Part shown: positions 17,938 to 26,600 of the stretch, piece after piece
Numbering within the stretch: position 1 is the stretch's first letter
Layout: the number at the start of each line of letters is the position of its first letter
DNA from: Eubacterium sp. AF36-5BH
Lineage (GTDB): Bacteria > Bacillota > Clostridia > Lachnospirales > Lachnospiraceae
Direction: 5' to 3'
DNA length: 64,000 bases
Assembly: GCF_003460505.1 (NCBI RefSeq)
Contig: NZ_QTVG01000011.1
Coordinates: forward strand, 15,244-79,243
The notes under the pieces: model-generated
What the model was told of the DNA's origin: nothing
The model's database searches: none
What the model saw: only the letters and a program-made list of their open reading frames with translations
Position numbers and translations under genes: made by a program

Positions 17938-19215
17938 ATGGAAAACTTAATTTATACTATATCATATGTTTTGTCAACAATATTTCAGTTATATGTTATA
18001 TCGAAATTTATGATAATGTTTTTGGACAGGGGAAAAACAAACAAGTGGATAACCTGCTGCACCTATATATTACAATTTGCAGTTGGGGCAATCCAATACA
18101 AAGTCGCACCTAATATTATTGTAAATATTGGGGTAGGCTTAATTACAATATTTATAATATCATTATGCTACGGAGGGACAATTTTAAATAAAGTCATTTC
18201 AGTAATGCTAATATACTTATGTCTTTTTGGCGCGGAACTAATAGGTACCGGAATGCTTGAAATTACAGGAACAAGAATATCCATGGATGGACAAAATGGT
18301 GATGCGTTATCTTGTATTGTTGTTGCAATAATGCTGTGGATAATTTATGAGATTATAAGAATGTTTAAGGTTTCTGATACACAATTCAAAATGCCTAAAA
18401 TATTTAGTGGTATAATTATCCTGTTAAGTGTGGCAGCTATTACATTGGAAATGGTTATATTCTTATATGGAAACGTGCCGGAACTAGTGAAAATTGTTTC
18501 AGTTATGTGTATGCTTGTAATATTGTTTTTGATAATTTTTATGTATGATATTTTAAATGATTACTATAATGAAAAGATTCGTTTAGAGCTGCTTGAAAAA
18601 GAAAAAAACTACTATTTAAATCAGGCAGAATTAGCTACTGAACATGTAAATGAAATAAGAAAATTCAAACATGATATTAAAAATCATTTGCTGGCACTAG
18701 ATGCCATAATGCAAAATGATAGAAAGGGAGCAAAAGAATATATTACAGAGTTAGAGGACAGAGTTTCCAGCGAAGAATTATATAGTGAAAGTGGTAATGT
18801 AGCAGTCGATAGTGTTATTAATTATAAATTGTCCCATGCAACAAACAAAAATATTAAAGTATCAAGTAAGATTGTAATTCCAGAGCAATTTAGCATAGAC
18901 ACAAAAGATATAATAACAATTATTGGAAATCTTTTAGACAATGCAATTGAGGCAGCAGATAAAACTGACGGTAGAAAATATGTAAATATACATATGGAAT
19001 TAAAAATGGGAAATCTTTTTATTGAAGTTAGCAATAGCTATAACGGCAAGATAAAACAAGAAGATGGAAAGTTTATAACGGACAAGACCGACAAAAAAAT
19101 CCACGGAATTGGAATTACAAATATTAAGGATACACTAAAAAAATACGAAAGTAATATAGACTTTTCTTATACCGAAAAAGATTTTTGTGTAAAAGTTATT
19201 ATGTGCAAAAAGTAA
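17938..19215 (+). CDS. GHKL-type sensor histidine kinase (AgrC-like)
   Basis: 425 residues. The first about 210 residues contain 6-7 hydrophobic segments and form a polytopic sensor. The kinase core has the phospho-acceptor His245 in KFKHDIKNHLLALD, an N-box TIIGNLLDNAIEAA (N331, N335) and a late GIGITNIKDTLKKY G-box. This is the peptide-sensing AgrC/ComD architecture, partnered with the LytTR regulator immediately upstream. No autoinducer peptide or AgrB-like processing gene is adjacent, so the signal is unknown. It is followed by a strong terminator, separating it from the putative target operon. Confidence 0.93.
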   Translation: MENLIYTISYVLSTIFQLYVISKFMIMFLDRGKTNKWITCCTYILQFAVGAIQYKVAPNIIVNIGVGLITIFIISLCYGGTILNKVISVMLIYLCLFGAELIGTGMLEITGTRISMDGQNGDALSCIVVAIMLWIIYEIIRMFKVSDTQFKMPKIFSGIIILLSVAAITLEMVIFLYGNVPELVKIVSVMCMLVILFLIIFMYDILNDYYNEKIRLELLEKEKNYYLNQAELATEHVNEIRKFKHDIKNHLLALDAIMQNDRKGAKEYITELEDRVSSEELYSESGNVAVDSVINYKLSHATNKNIKVSSKIVIPEQFSIDTKDIITIIGNLLDNAIEAADKTDGRKYVNIHMELKMGNLFIEVSNSYNGKIKQEDGKFITDKTDKKIHGIGITNIKDTLKKYESNIDFSYTEKDFCVKVIMCKK

Positions 19216-19267
19216 AAAAACTCTTAAAATTCAGTTTTTTAAAATTGGATTTTAAGAGTTTTTTTAT
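19214..19267 (+). terminator. Terminator of the two-component operon
   Basis: AAAAACTCTTAAAAT (19216-19230) pairs with ATTTTAAGAGTTTTT from 19249, followed by a T-run, immediately after the kinase stop. Confidence 0.85.
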
Positions 19268-19269
19268 AC

Positions 19270-19321
19270 AATAAGATATTTTTCCGTAATTTCTTATTAT
19301 ACAAAAACGTTCAACTAGGGA
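19270..19321 (+). promoter_or_regulatory. 52-bp element shared with 28144-28194, copy 1
   Basis: About 40 of 52 positions match the copy before the sortase gene: AATAAGA, 18 bases, TATTAT, then AAAAAC(G)TTC(A/C)ACTAGGGA. Both copies start right after an intrinsic terminator. The AATAAGA...TTATT arms form a weak inverted repeat. It could be a promoter plus untranslated leader of an unknown type. Confidence 0.4.
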
Positions 19322-19384
19322 TACCACACTGGGTGCTAATAATGTCACAAGCCACATTATTTTTTTGCTAAAACTGTAAATTTT

Positions 19385-19414
19385 TACAATTTGAGCTTGT
19401 TTTTTTACAATTTG
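19385..19414 (+). promoter_or_regulatory. Putative LytTR operator, two TACAATTTG direct repeats 21 bp apart
   Basis: TACAATTTG occurs at 19385-19393 and 19406-19414. Two 9-bp sites with a 12-bp gap give the two-helical-turn spacing that LytTR regulators such as AgrA recognise, and the second site nearly touches the -35 box. The nearby LytTR regulator (17226) is the likely binder; this is inference. Confidence 0.6.
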
Positions 19415-19415
19415 G

Positions 19416-19443
19416 TTGAAAAAAAATTCTCAGGTGTTACTAT
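19416..19443 (+). promoter_or_regulatory. Promoter of the secreted protein/ABC operon
   Basis: TTGAAA (19416-19421), 16 bp, TACTAT (19438-19443) with an upstream TG (extended -10). It lies just downstream of the putative LytTR operator and 50 bp before the first gene. Confidence 0.55.
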
Positions 19444-19492
19444 ATGGGCAGCTATCCGGATAATGAAAAATTAGTATAAGGAGAAGAAAAAT

Positions 19493-19918
19493 ATGAGAAA
19501 AAAATTAATTGCACTACTTATGTGTACATGCATAGTTTTTGGCGGAACAGTATCTACATATGCAAATACCATAACATATAATATTACTGTTACAAAAGAC
19601 TCTAGTGCTGCAAAAAAAGATGATAACAAATCGTTAAAGGTAAAAAAAGATGGTGGTAATAAGTATGAATCATGCTTTTATGTGTCACCAAAATATTTTA
19701 GCAATTCTGTTGCAAAAATGCAGTTACATTCTTTTAAGGCTGAATACCCTGAAAGAGTAATATCAGACAGAATGCTTATTAGCAAAAAGAGTGTAGGAAA
19801 AACAAAAACTGCATTATATGATTACAGAGTGGCAGCAGGCGAATATTATTGTCTTATAGGTGGATATTATTCAGGTAAAGCTGGATCAGTGCATTCAGAT
19901 GGAAAATATACACCATAA
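19493..19918 (+). CDS. Small secreted protein, first gene of a LytTR-controlled operon
   Basis: 141 residues. The N terminus (MRKKLIALLMCTCIVFGGTV) is a Sec signal peptide with likely cleavage after TYA (about residue 24). The mature part is basic in its first half, has a single cysteine (ESCFYVS), an aromatic AAGEYYCLIGGYYSGKAG segment, and ends HSDGKYTP. The short beta-rich make-up and G-x-(Y/W)-(T/S)-P end recall small secreted proteins of Firmicutes encoded beside ABC transporters (DUF2712 or lactococcin-972-like); that resemblance is tentative. It is followed after 13 bp by the lipoprotein gene. A secreted effector or signal is an inference from context. Confidence 0.75.
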   Translation: MRKKLIALLMCTCIVFGGTVSTYANTITYNITVTKDSSAAKKDDNKSLKVKKDGGNKYESCFYVSPKYFSNSVAKMQLHSFKAEYPERVISDRMLISKKSVGKTKTALYDYRVAAGEYYCLIGGYYSGKAGSVHSDGKYTP

Positions 19919-19931
19919 AAGGAGGAATTAG

Positions 19932-20981
19932 ATGTACAAGTTACTAAAAAAAATCACATTGTTAGCAACAACGTGTTTTCTTGCAACTTCCTTTGTTGGA
20001 TGTAACAATTCAGGAATTGCAAAAAATGAAACATCTAATAATTCTTCAAAACAGTATCATGTATCCGGAGATAATATATCTCTGGATACTACTGTTGAAA
20101 ATGTTCCAAACAATGTGAAGCTAATTGAAGCAAAAAGAAAAAAAATAGATACAGATAAATTAAAAAAACTACTTTTTGGGAATAACAGTAATAATGTAAA
20201 GATGATAGAAAAAGGCTATTATAGAGATAATCTCAATAATTCCTTGTACATACGAAAATATGGAGGCTTTTTCTATACTTCACAAAATTATGATTATTAT
20301 GAAAGTTCTATATATACCGACATCCGAGACGATAGTTATAATTTAGACAAGTTTTCACTAACTGAAAATTTAAAATTTATGACAAGAAAAAATGCTATAA
20401 AATGGGTAAAAAAACAGCTACAAGATATAAATATTAATTTAGGGGAAGTTGAATATAATTGTTATGCCATAAAATATGAGCAATTAAAAAAATATGAAAA
20501 ACATTACGATGTAGATGGAACAATCAACTCAAAAATCCAAAAAAGAAATTGGTCGGAAAAAGATGATTGCTATTATATTAGTATTAGACAGAAAGTTAAT
20601 GGAATAGTTGAATACCATGAATTTGAAGGTGAATTTCAAAATTACGAAGATTCAAAAGCATCTGTTGTTGCTATAGTTTCTAAAAGAGGATTTGAATATA
20701 TTGAAATCACATCAGCCTTTGATTTTGGAAATGTCAATAAGACTGTATCAATAAAAAATCCTCAGGATATTCTGGATAATATTTCAACTCAGTATTCTAA
20801 CATTGAAGGAGAAGAGAAGTATAGCATTATGAGTTTTAAGTTATGTTATTATACTAACATCAAGGAAAACGATAAAGTAACTCCAATTTATGAATGTTAT
20901 ATGCTTGAAAAAAATAAAAATGGAATAAGTAGATTGCAGTTGTTTTTTGATGCGTCTACCGGTGAGGCGTTGGAATTATGA
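19932..20981 (+). CDS. Lipoprotein of unknown function
   Basis: 349 residues with a lipoprotein signal peptide; the lipobox SFVGC places the lipidated residue at Cys24. The mature protein is rich in Lys, Asn and Tyr and shows no motif I recognise. It ends LQLFFDASTGEALEL, similar in type to proteins with PepSY/YycH-like folds, but this is weak. It lies between the secreted protein gene and the first membrane protein, overlapping the latter by 4 bases (ATGA), so it is translationally coupled to the transporter. A periphery-exposed accessory or immunity role is inference. Confidence 0.75.
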   Translation: MYKLLKKITLLATTCFLATSFVGCNNSGIAKNETSNNSSKQYHVSGDNISLDTTVENVPNNVKLIEAKRKKIDTDKLKKLLFGNNSNNVKMIEKGYYRDNLNNSLYIRKYGGFFYTSQNYDYYESSIYTDIRDDSYNLDKFSLTENLKFMTRKNAIKWVKKQLQDININLGEVEYNCYAIKYEQLKKYEKHYDVDGTINSKIQKRNWSEKDDCYYISIRQKVNGIVEYHEFEGEFQNYEDSKASVVAIVSKRGFEYIEITSAFDFGNVNKTVSIKNPQDILDNISTQYSNIEGEEKYSIMSFKLCYYTNIKENDKVTPIYECYMLEKNKNGISRLQLFFDASTGEALEL

Positions 20982-21787
20982 TAAGGTGTTTAAAAACAGA
21001 TTTATACAGAGCATTATTTAATTTTAAATTTGTAATTATTGTTCTATGTATAGCTATAATTCCTTTTCTTGGAGCAAGTGGAACAGGTGGAATAGATCTT
21101 TCAATATTAGCAAAGGGTGATTCGATTTTTGATTGCTTGTATTATGCCTTGGTTATGAGTCATTTTGGAATAATGGTATTTATATTTACTGCATTGACAT
21201 TTTCTGATTGTCTGTGTGATGATTTAAATTACAAAAATTATTTATACAGTGTCACCCGAAGTGGAAAAAATACATACATTCTTTCAAAAATTATTACTGT
21301 AGTAGTATCAGTAATTGTGTCATTTATGTTAGGAATGATATTGTATGCCTTTATGTCAAAAACGTTCTTCAGATTTAATTGGTACAAGACAGGTGCTGAT
21401 AATTTTGTATTAAGTGATTTGATGGATTCTAATCTGTTTAAAGGTTTAGTGGAAGAAAAGAAATACGTGACCATATTTATGATTATGATATTGTTTCAGT
21501 CGCTTTTATATTGTATTACTTCATTATGCTCTATGTTGGCTTCGTTATACATTAAGAACAGGCTATTAGTTTTATGTGTTCCGTGCATATTAATAACAGT
21601 AGGAAACTATATTATGATAGAACTGATTCCCAATTTTCCAGGTTATATATATGTGTATATGATAAATAGTTTTCAACAGAAAACATGGGTGGAATTAATA
21701 GTGCAGATAATAGCACCGACGTTGGGAATAATAATAGTTTTGGGAATGCTAATAACAATAAAATTTAGGAGGAATATAGTTGATTAA
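20978..21787 (+). CDS. ABC-2-like membrane permease subunit 1
   Basis: 269 residues with about six hydrophobic segments, starting MIRCLKTDLYRALFNFKFVIIVLCIAIIPF, the usual opening of ABC-2 type permeases (a short amphipathic start, then a first membrane helix). A central loop contains LYSVTRSGKNTYILSKII, a typical permease cytoplasmic-loop pattern. It overlaps the lipoprotein gene by 4 bases and the next permease gene by 8 bases. With the next gene and the ATPase at 22732 it likely forms one exporter. The substrate is unknown; the secreted protein at 19493 uses a Sec signal and need not be the substrate. Confidence 0.75.
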   Translation: MIRCLKTDLYRALFNFKFVIIVLCIAIIPFLGASGTGGIDLSILAKGDSIFDCLYYALVMSHFGIMVFIFTALTFSDCLCDDLNYKNYLYSVTRSGKNTYILSKIITVVVSVIVSFMLGMILYAFMSKTFFRFNWYKTGADNFVLSDLMDSNLFKGLVEEKKYVTIFMIMILFQSLLYCITSLCSMLASLYIKNRLLVLCVPCILITVGNYIMIELIPNFPGYIYVYMINSFQQKTWVELIVQIIAPTLGIIIVLGMLITIKFRRNIVD

Positions 21788-22652
21788 CAAAATTAATTAT
21801 GCAAAACATATATTTTATTCGTTAGAGGATAAAATTTTCACATCCCGTGCATTATCAACATTAGTCTTACTTTTTATATATAATTTTGTCTTTGCAATAC
21901 CATTACTTAATATGGCAAAAGATGTAGGATATGATATTAATGTTACAGTTTTACCAATGTACCTATATGATTTTGAGTATGACTGTGGATTTATAGCAAT
22001 AATGTTATATTTCTTCTCTGGAGTACCTTTTTTAAAGTCTTCAGAAATGTATTGTATTATTAGGGAAGGAAAGTCATACTGGGCAATTAAACAAATTATA
22101 CATATAGTTGCTATGTCATTTGTTTTTATTGTTATGGCAGCAGTTACAAGTATAATGCCATTCTTAATAAGAGGAGACATCAATAATCAATGGGGAAAAA
22201 TAGCATATACATTGTCATTGACAGATAAGAATCTAGAGTACGATTGCGTAAAGTTTCCAAGCAGTATATTAAATAAATATACTCCATGGGAAAGCTTAAT
22301 TGTATGTGCATTGTTTGTAATGGTGATAGTTATGTTTATGGGAATTTTAATGTTTACGTTTAGTCTGGTTTTTAATAGAGTAATAGGAATTTGTATGGGA
22401 GCATGTTTTGAAATACTAATGATAGTAGCATACAATCTAAGAATTGCTATAGGAGTACTTGTATATGTTTCTCCATGCTCATGGCTTGATATTACAGTAT
22501 TAGGAAAACAAAAATCGGATTTTGACTATTCTCTGGGAACACCTACAATGTCACAATGTCTTATAGAATTAATAATAGCAATGGTATTTTTTAGCATAGT
22601 AAGCGTTATTAGAATAAATAGAATGAGTTTGAATTATACAAATGAGGATTAA
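21780..22652 (+). CDS. ABC-2-like membrane permease subunit 2
   Basis: 290 residues with about six membrane segments. The start is TTG at 21780, chosen because a perfect AGGAGG lies about 7 bases upstream and because it overlaps the previous stop. Residues about 85-100 (YCIIREGKSYWAIKQIIHIV) parallel the loop of the preceding permease (YSVTRSGKNTYILSKII), supporting a pair of diverged paralogues. It probably heterodimerises with that subunit. The ATPase gene follows after 79 bp. Confidence 0.72.
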   Translation: MINKINYAKHIFYSLEDKIFTSRALSTLVLLFIYNFVFAIPLLNMAKDVGYDINVTVLPMYLYDFEYDCGFIAIMLYFFSGVPFLKSSEMYCIIREGKSYWAIKQIIHIVAMSFVFIVMAAVTSIMPFLIRGDINNQWGKIAYTLSLTDKNLEYDCVKFPSSILNKYTPWESLIVCALFVMVIVMFMGILMFTFSLVFNRVIGICMGACFEILMIVAYNLRIAIGVLVYVSPCSWLDITVLGKQKSDFDYSLGTPTMSQCLIELIIAMVFFSIVSVIRINRMSLNYTNED

Positions 22653-22731
22653 AAGCTATGGGAATTTCGGAAATATGAATTATTTGTATAAATTCAAACA
22701 AAATATTTTAAGAAATAAGATGGAGGTAGAA

Positions 22732-23376
22732 ATGTCACAAGTTACTATAAAGGTAGATAATGCTGTAAAGAAATTTGACAAATATACAGTTCTTGACCAT
22801 GTGAACATCACATGTAACAAAGGTGAAATATGTGGAATTGTTGGTAGAAACGGCTCGGGAAAAACAGTTCTGTTTAAAAGTATTTGTGGGTTTGTCAAAT
22901 TAAATGAAGGAACCATTACAGTAAATGGTAAGGTAATGGGAAAGGATATGAAAGTTCTGAAAAAGGCAGGTATTATAATAGAAGAACCGGGTTTTTTGCG
23001 AAATAAAAGTGGTATGAAGAATTTAGAATACTTATATATGATTAATAATAAAAGGGATAAGAAATACTTAAGAAGCGTTATGGAAAATGTGGGTTTAGAT
23101 CCTTATAGCAGAAAAAAAGTAGGTAAGTATTCTTTAGGAATGCGACAGCGTTTAGCCATTGCACAGGCAACAATGGAGGATCAGGATATCATAATTCTTG
23201 ATGAACCAATGAACGGACTTGATAACCATGGGGTTCAGGAAGTAAGAGAATATCTGTTACAGCTAAAGAAACAGGGGAAGACCATTTTAATTGCCAGTCA
23301 TAATAGAGAAGACATAGATGTACTATGCGATAAGGTTTATGAAATGGATAATGGAAGAGTTATAAGTGAAAAATAA
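22732..23376 (+). CDS. ABC transporter ATP-binding subunit
   Basis: 214 residues from the ATG at 22732, preceded by TGGAGGTAG; an in-frame ATG at 22642 overlapping the permease stop lacks a site. Walker A is GRNGSGKT (residues 38-45), the signature is YSLGMRQRLAIAQ, Walker B is IIILDEPMNGLD, and the switch His is in ASHNRED. This is the short CcmA/BcrA-like ATPase found with ABC-2 permeases in bacitracin- or lantibiotic-type export and immunity systems. It energises the two preceding permeases. It is the last gene before a strong terminator. Confidence 0.93.
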   Translation: MSQVTIKVDNAVKKFDKYTVLDHVNITCNKGEICGIVGRNGSGKTVLFKSICGFVKLNEGTITVNGKVMGKDMKVLKKAGIIIEEPGFLRNKSGMKNLEYLYMINNKRDKKYLRSVMENVGLDPYSRKKVGKYSLGMRQRLAIAQATMEDQDIIILDEPMNGLDNHGVQEVREYLLQLKKQGKTILIASHNREDIDVLCDKVYEMDNGRVISEK

Positions 23377-23389
23377 AAAACTATAGAAA

Positions 23390-23460
23390 ATAAAAAATTC
23401 TAAAAGCAAAAGAAAAGTTCAGAAATGAAAGGAATAAAAATTCTAAAAGCAAATTGAAAG
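23390..23460 (+). repeat. 43-bp imperfect tandem duplication
   Basis: AATAAAAA(A)TTCTAAAAGCAAA occurs at about 23390 and again at about 23433, between the ATPase gene and its terminator. Confidence 0.5.
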
Positions 23461-23500
23461 TTGAAAAAGTATGTTAAAAAATAAATAGGAAGAAGAATAT

Positions 23501-23547
23501 ATATAAAATCCTTTATAAGTACATAAAGGATTTTATATTTTTTTTTA
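23501..23547 (+). terminator. Terminator of the secreted protein/ABC operon
   Basis: ATATAAAATCCTTTA (23501-23515) pairs perfectly with 23524-23538 and is followed by about ten T. Confidence 0.92.
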
Positions 23548-23600
23548 TTACCACAAATTATTATAATATATGCGAAAAAAATAAGAAAAAAGGAGAATAT

Positions 23601-23623
23601 TGTGGTAAAACCACACCAGGAGG
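23601..23623 (+). promoter_or_regulatory. Hairpin next to the ribosome binding site of the surface protein gene
   Basis: TGTGGT AAA ACCACA (23601-23615) forms a perfect small hairpin two bases before AGGAGG (23618-23623). It argues for the ATG at 23629 rather than the GTG at 23602 as start, though the GTG also has an upstream AGGAG. Confidence 0.45.
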
Positions 23624-23628
23624 TTGTT

Positions 23629-26600
23629 ATGGGTAAGGCTAAATTAAATAAGAAATTGACATCACTAATATTGATTTTAGCATTAGTTGCAACTATTATT
23701 CCAACTAGTGTCTATGGAAATCTATTGGTGAGCAAAAACACAAAGACATTAAAGACTGCCAAAGCTGTAAGAATGGCAGCAGTAGACAGCGCTGCAGGAG
23801 GAAGTGAGGCAGCAGATGAAGCTTATATTAGTAAGCTTGCAATTATTAGTAAGAATGGAACAGTTTGGGGTGAAGGAATTGAAACAGGAACTCCAAAATT
23901 CGACGAGAATGATGAAAGAGGAAATGATTCATCAAAAAGTAATGACAGAGTAAGATCTTACGATTCTATAACCTATAATGTGGCAACAGAAATTCAATCA
24001 AGAAACAACAAGACATTTGCGGAAGGCAGAGTAGGTTACAAGGTAACTGTTGATGACGATGATGAAATACAACTAGGAATTTCATCAATGGGTTGGGTCG
24101 AAGATTTAGAGACTAAAAAAGAAAATGGTAAAAAAATATATACTTTTTATAGAAACCTTCCAACTACTAATGGGGCTGCTATTCCGGGAGGATGTACAGT
24201 ACCTATTGTATTAGAAGTAGGTGGAAAAGGCGAAGGAGATATTGTTCAGCCAACTATAGAGTCATGGGTTGAAGGATATAAGGAAACAGTACAGATTGTA
24301 CCAGATGAAGTAAAGGTAACATCAGTGCCAAAGTATAATATCCAATTAGTAAAGGGAACATGTAGTCAGAGAGGAACATTTGATTTTTCAACAGCTACAT
24401 ATAACAAGGATAAAAATAAAGTAGAAGGATATGAAGCAGTATATGGTATTGTTTTACAGTTGAGAAATGATGATTATGATAAGGGAATTAAAGGAGTGGA
24501 ACTTCCAAAGGGTGATATAACATTCGATGTGGATTTCAACTCTACATTTTTTCCAACAGGTGGAACATTACAAAATATAACAGAGACATATACACCATTA
24601 TTATTTTCAACAGATGAAAACAAAAATGATGCTTTGTCTGTAAAGAACATACCGGCAAGTAATGATGCCGGAGACACAGGATGTTATAACAGTGGAATTT
24701 GGAGTGCAGTTCAAAATGGTAGTAAAATATCTTTTACAGTAAAAGACTATAAGATTGATATGTCACAATTTCCAAAACATGATTTGGCCAATTCAAATCA
24801 ATATAATATGAGTGACGGTAAAGTTGCCATTGGATGTTTTGCATCATGCAGAATGAAGGTCATTCAGCCAACAACAACAGTTGATGGTTCGGTTAAAATT
24901 GAGGATGAATATAATAGTAAAACAGGTGAAGTTCAAATAAATGCTACAGTAGACAATATGAAAGCTGTTGGCGTAAGTGATACGGAAACTACTAAACAGA
25001 CAGTTACAACAGATGATAATCAGTCATTTGAACGTTCCTTAGTAACAGATGGAAAAAGAAGCCAGATTATTTATTTTAGTTCTAATGTAGAAGGTCATAT
25101 ACATTATGGCACAGATGAAGAAAGAGACAAAAATATTAATGATGGTTCAGATGCGTTAACTGTTGGCAGTAAATTTGCGTATACAATTGCCTATGCTGAA
25201 AAGGAAGTTAGTCAGAGCAATATAAATGGACATTCAATCGCAGTTAATCAGTTAGTTAAATTTGATGACAGTGCTATTGAGTTTAATATGGATAGGCAGG
25301 CTAATGCAATGTCAGGAAGAAGTGGCTCATTTGTTTATAACGCTGTTTTTGCGGCGAAGCCTGACAAAACAGGTTGGAATCATAAAGGATTAAAACCGGA
25401 TGAAGAAGGCTATGATGACGAAATGCTCGATACAAAAGAGGAAGATTTGGTTTATTTTACTTCTTTGGAGGAGCTGGAAAATCACGGATATACATGTGTG
25501 GGAATGCTATATGAATGGCGTGGATGTAATACCGGTACAAAAGATACATCTATTGAAACACAGGGATTTATCCAAATAAAGAAAAATTTTGACATAACAA
25601 AATATGCCTATGGAATTACAGCTACAACTAATGCTTGGCTTATAAGCGATTATGCAGATACTGTAAGTTTTGAAGAAGGAAAAGAAGAGGAAACTTTAAA
25701 AAAATGGTATCAGTATGCAGTTTCATCTACAAATCGTTATATGCAGGGAACAGGAGCACCAACACAAGAACATACAGTTGATCTTGATCCCGGAAGAGGA
25801 TACGTTAAGGCAAAATATGATGAAACAGGATATATTGGTGGCGAAAAAAATAGTTGGCCACTTGGGGACAGTGTTTACGTTGTTCCATATTATGCTAAGA
25901 TTTCAAAACAGGTTGAACAGACAAACAAAACAGAAAGAAAATCAATTTATACATTAGATAATGGCGAACGATATGTTGACTTTGTTTTGGCAAGTCAGTT
26001 AGAATTTGCACAGGATGTAACTGTACCTGATGATTTTACAACAAATGTTTACATTACTGACATATTGCCTAAAGGCTTAACGTATGTTGAAGGAAGCTCG
26101 AAATATGGAGGAACATATAAAGAAAATACACCTAGTGCAGGAACAGTGACAGGTGGAGATAATATTGAACCTGAATCAATTACTAAAAACATAGACGGTA
26201 CAACTACATTAAAGTGGAAAATACCTAATCAGAAAGTGACAAATGGTGATCTTCCTTCACTTCACTATAGTTGTAAAATAGGTGATGAAGAAAATCCGGA
26301 AAATGATGTGACAAATAATGCAACATTAACAAATGTTGCTAAGATTTCTACAGATGAAGATAAGAGAAAACAGGCAGCAGAACTTGGCAATTTATCAACA
26401 GCCGGAATTTCAATTGTAAAATTATCATCATTTAATATTACAAAAACAGGCACAAAAAATCTTGAAAGATTTGGAACTGCAAATTACAAAATGGTCATTA
26501 ATAATTCAGGAAATACTGCAACGGATAATGTTTATGCTGTAGACTCAATGCCTGTAGATGGTGTTAATGGAACCGTTATGAAGGGTAGTTACAAAATTCT

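Noticed and set aside
17226..19215. Complete agr quorum-sensing locus
   Set aside because: No AgrB-like membrane protease and no AgrD-like peptide gene is adjacent; only the regulator and kinase match.
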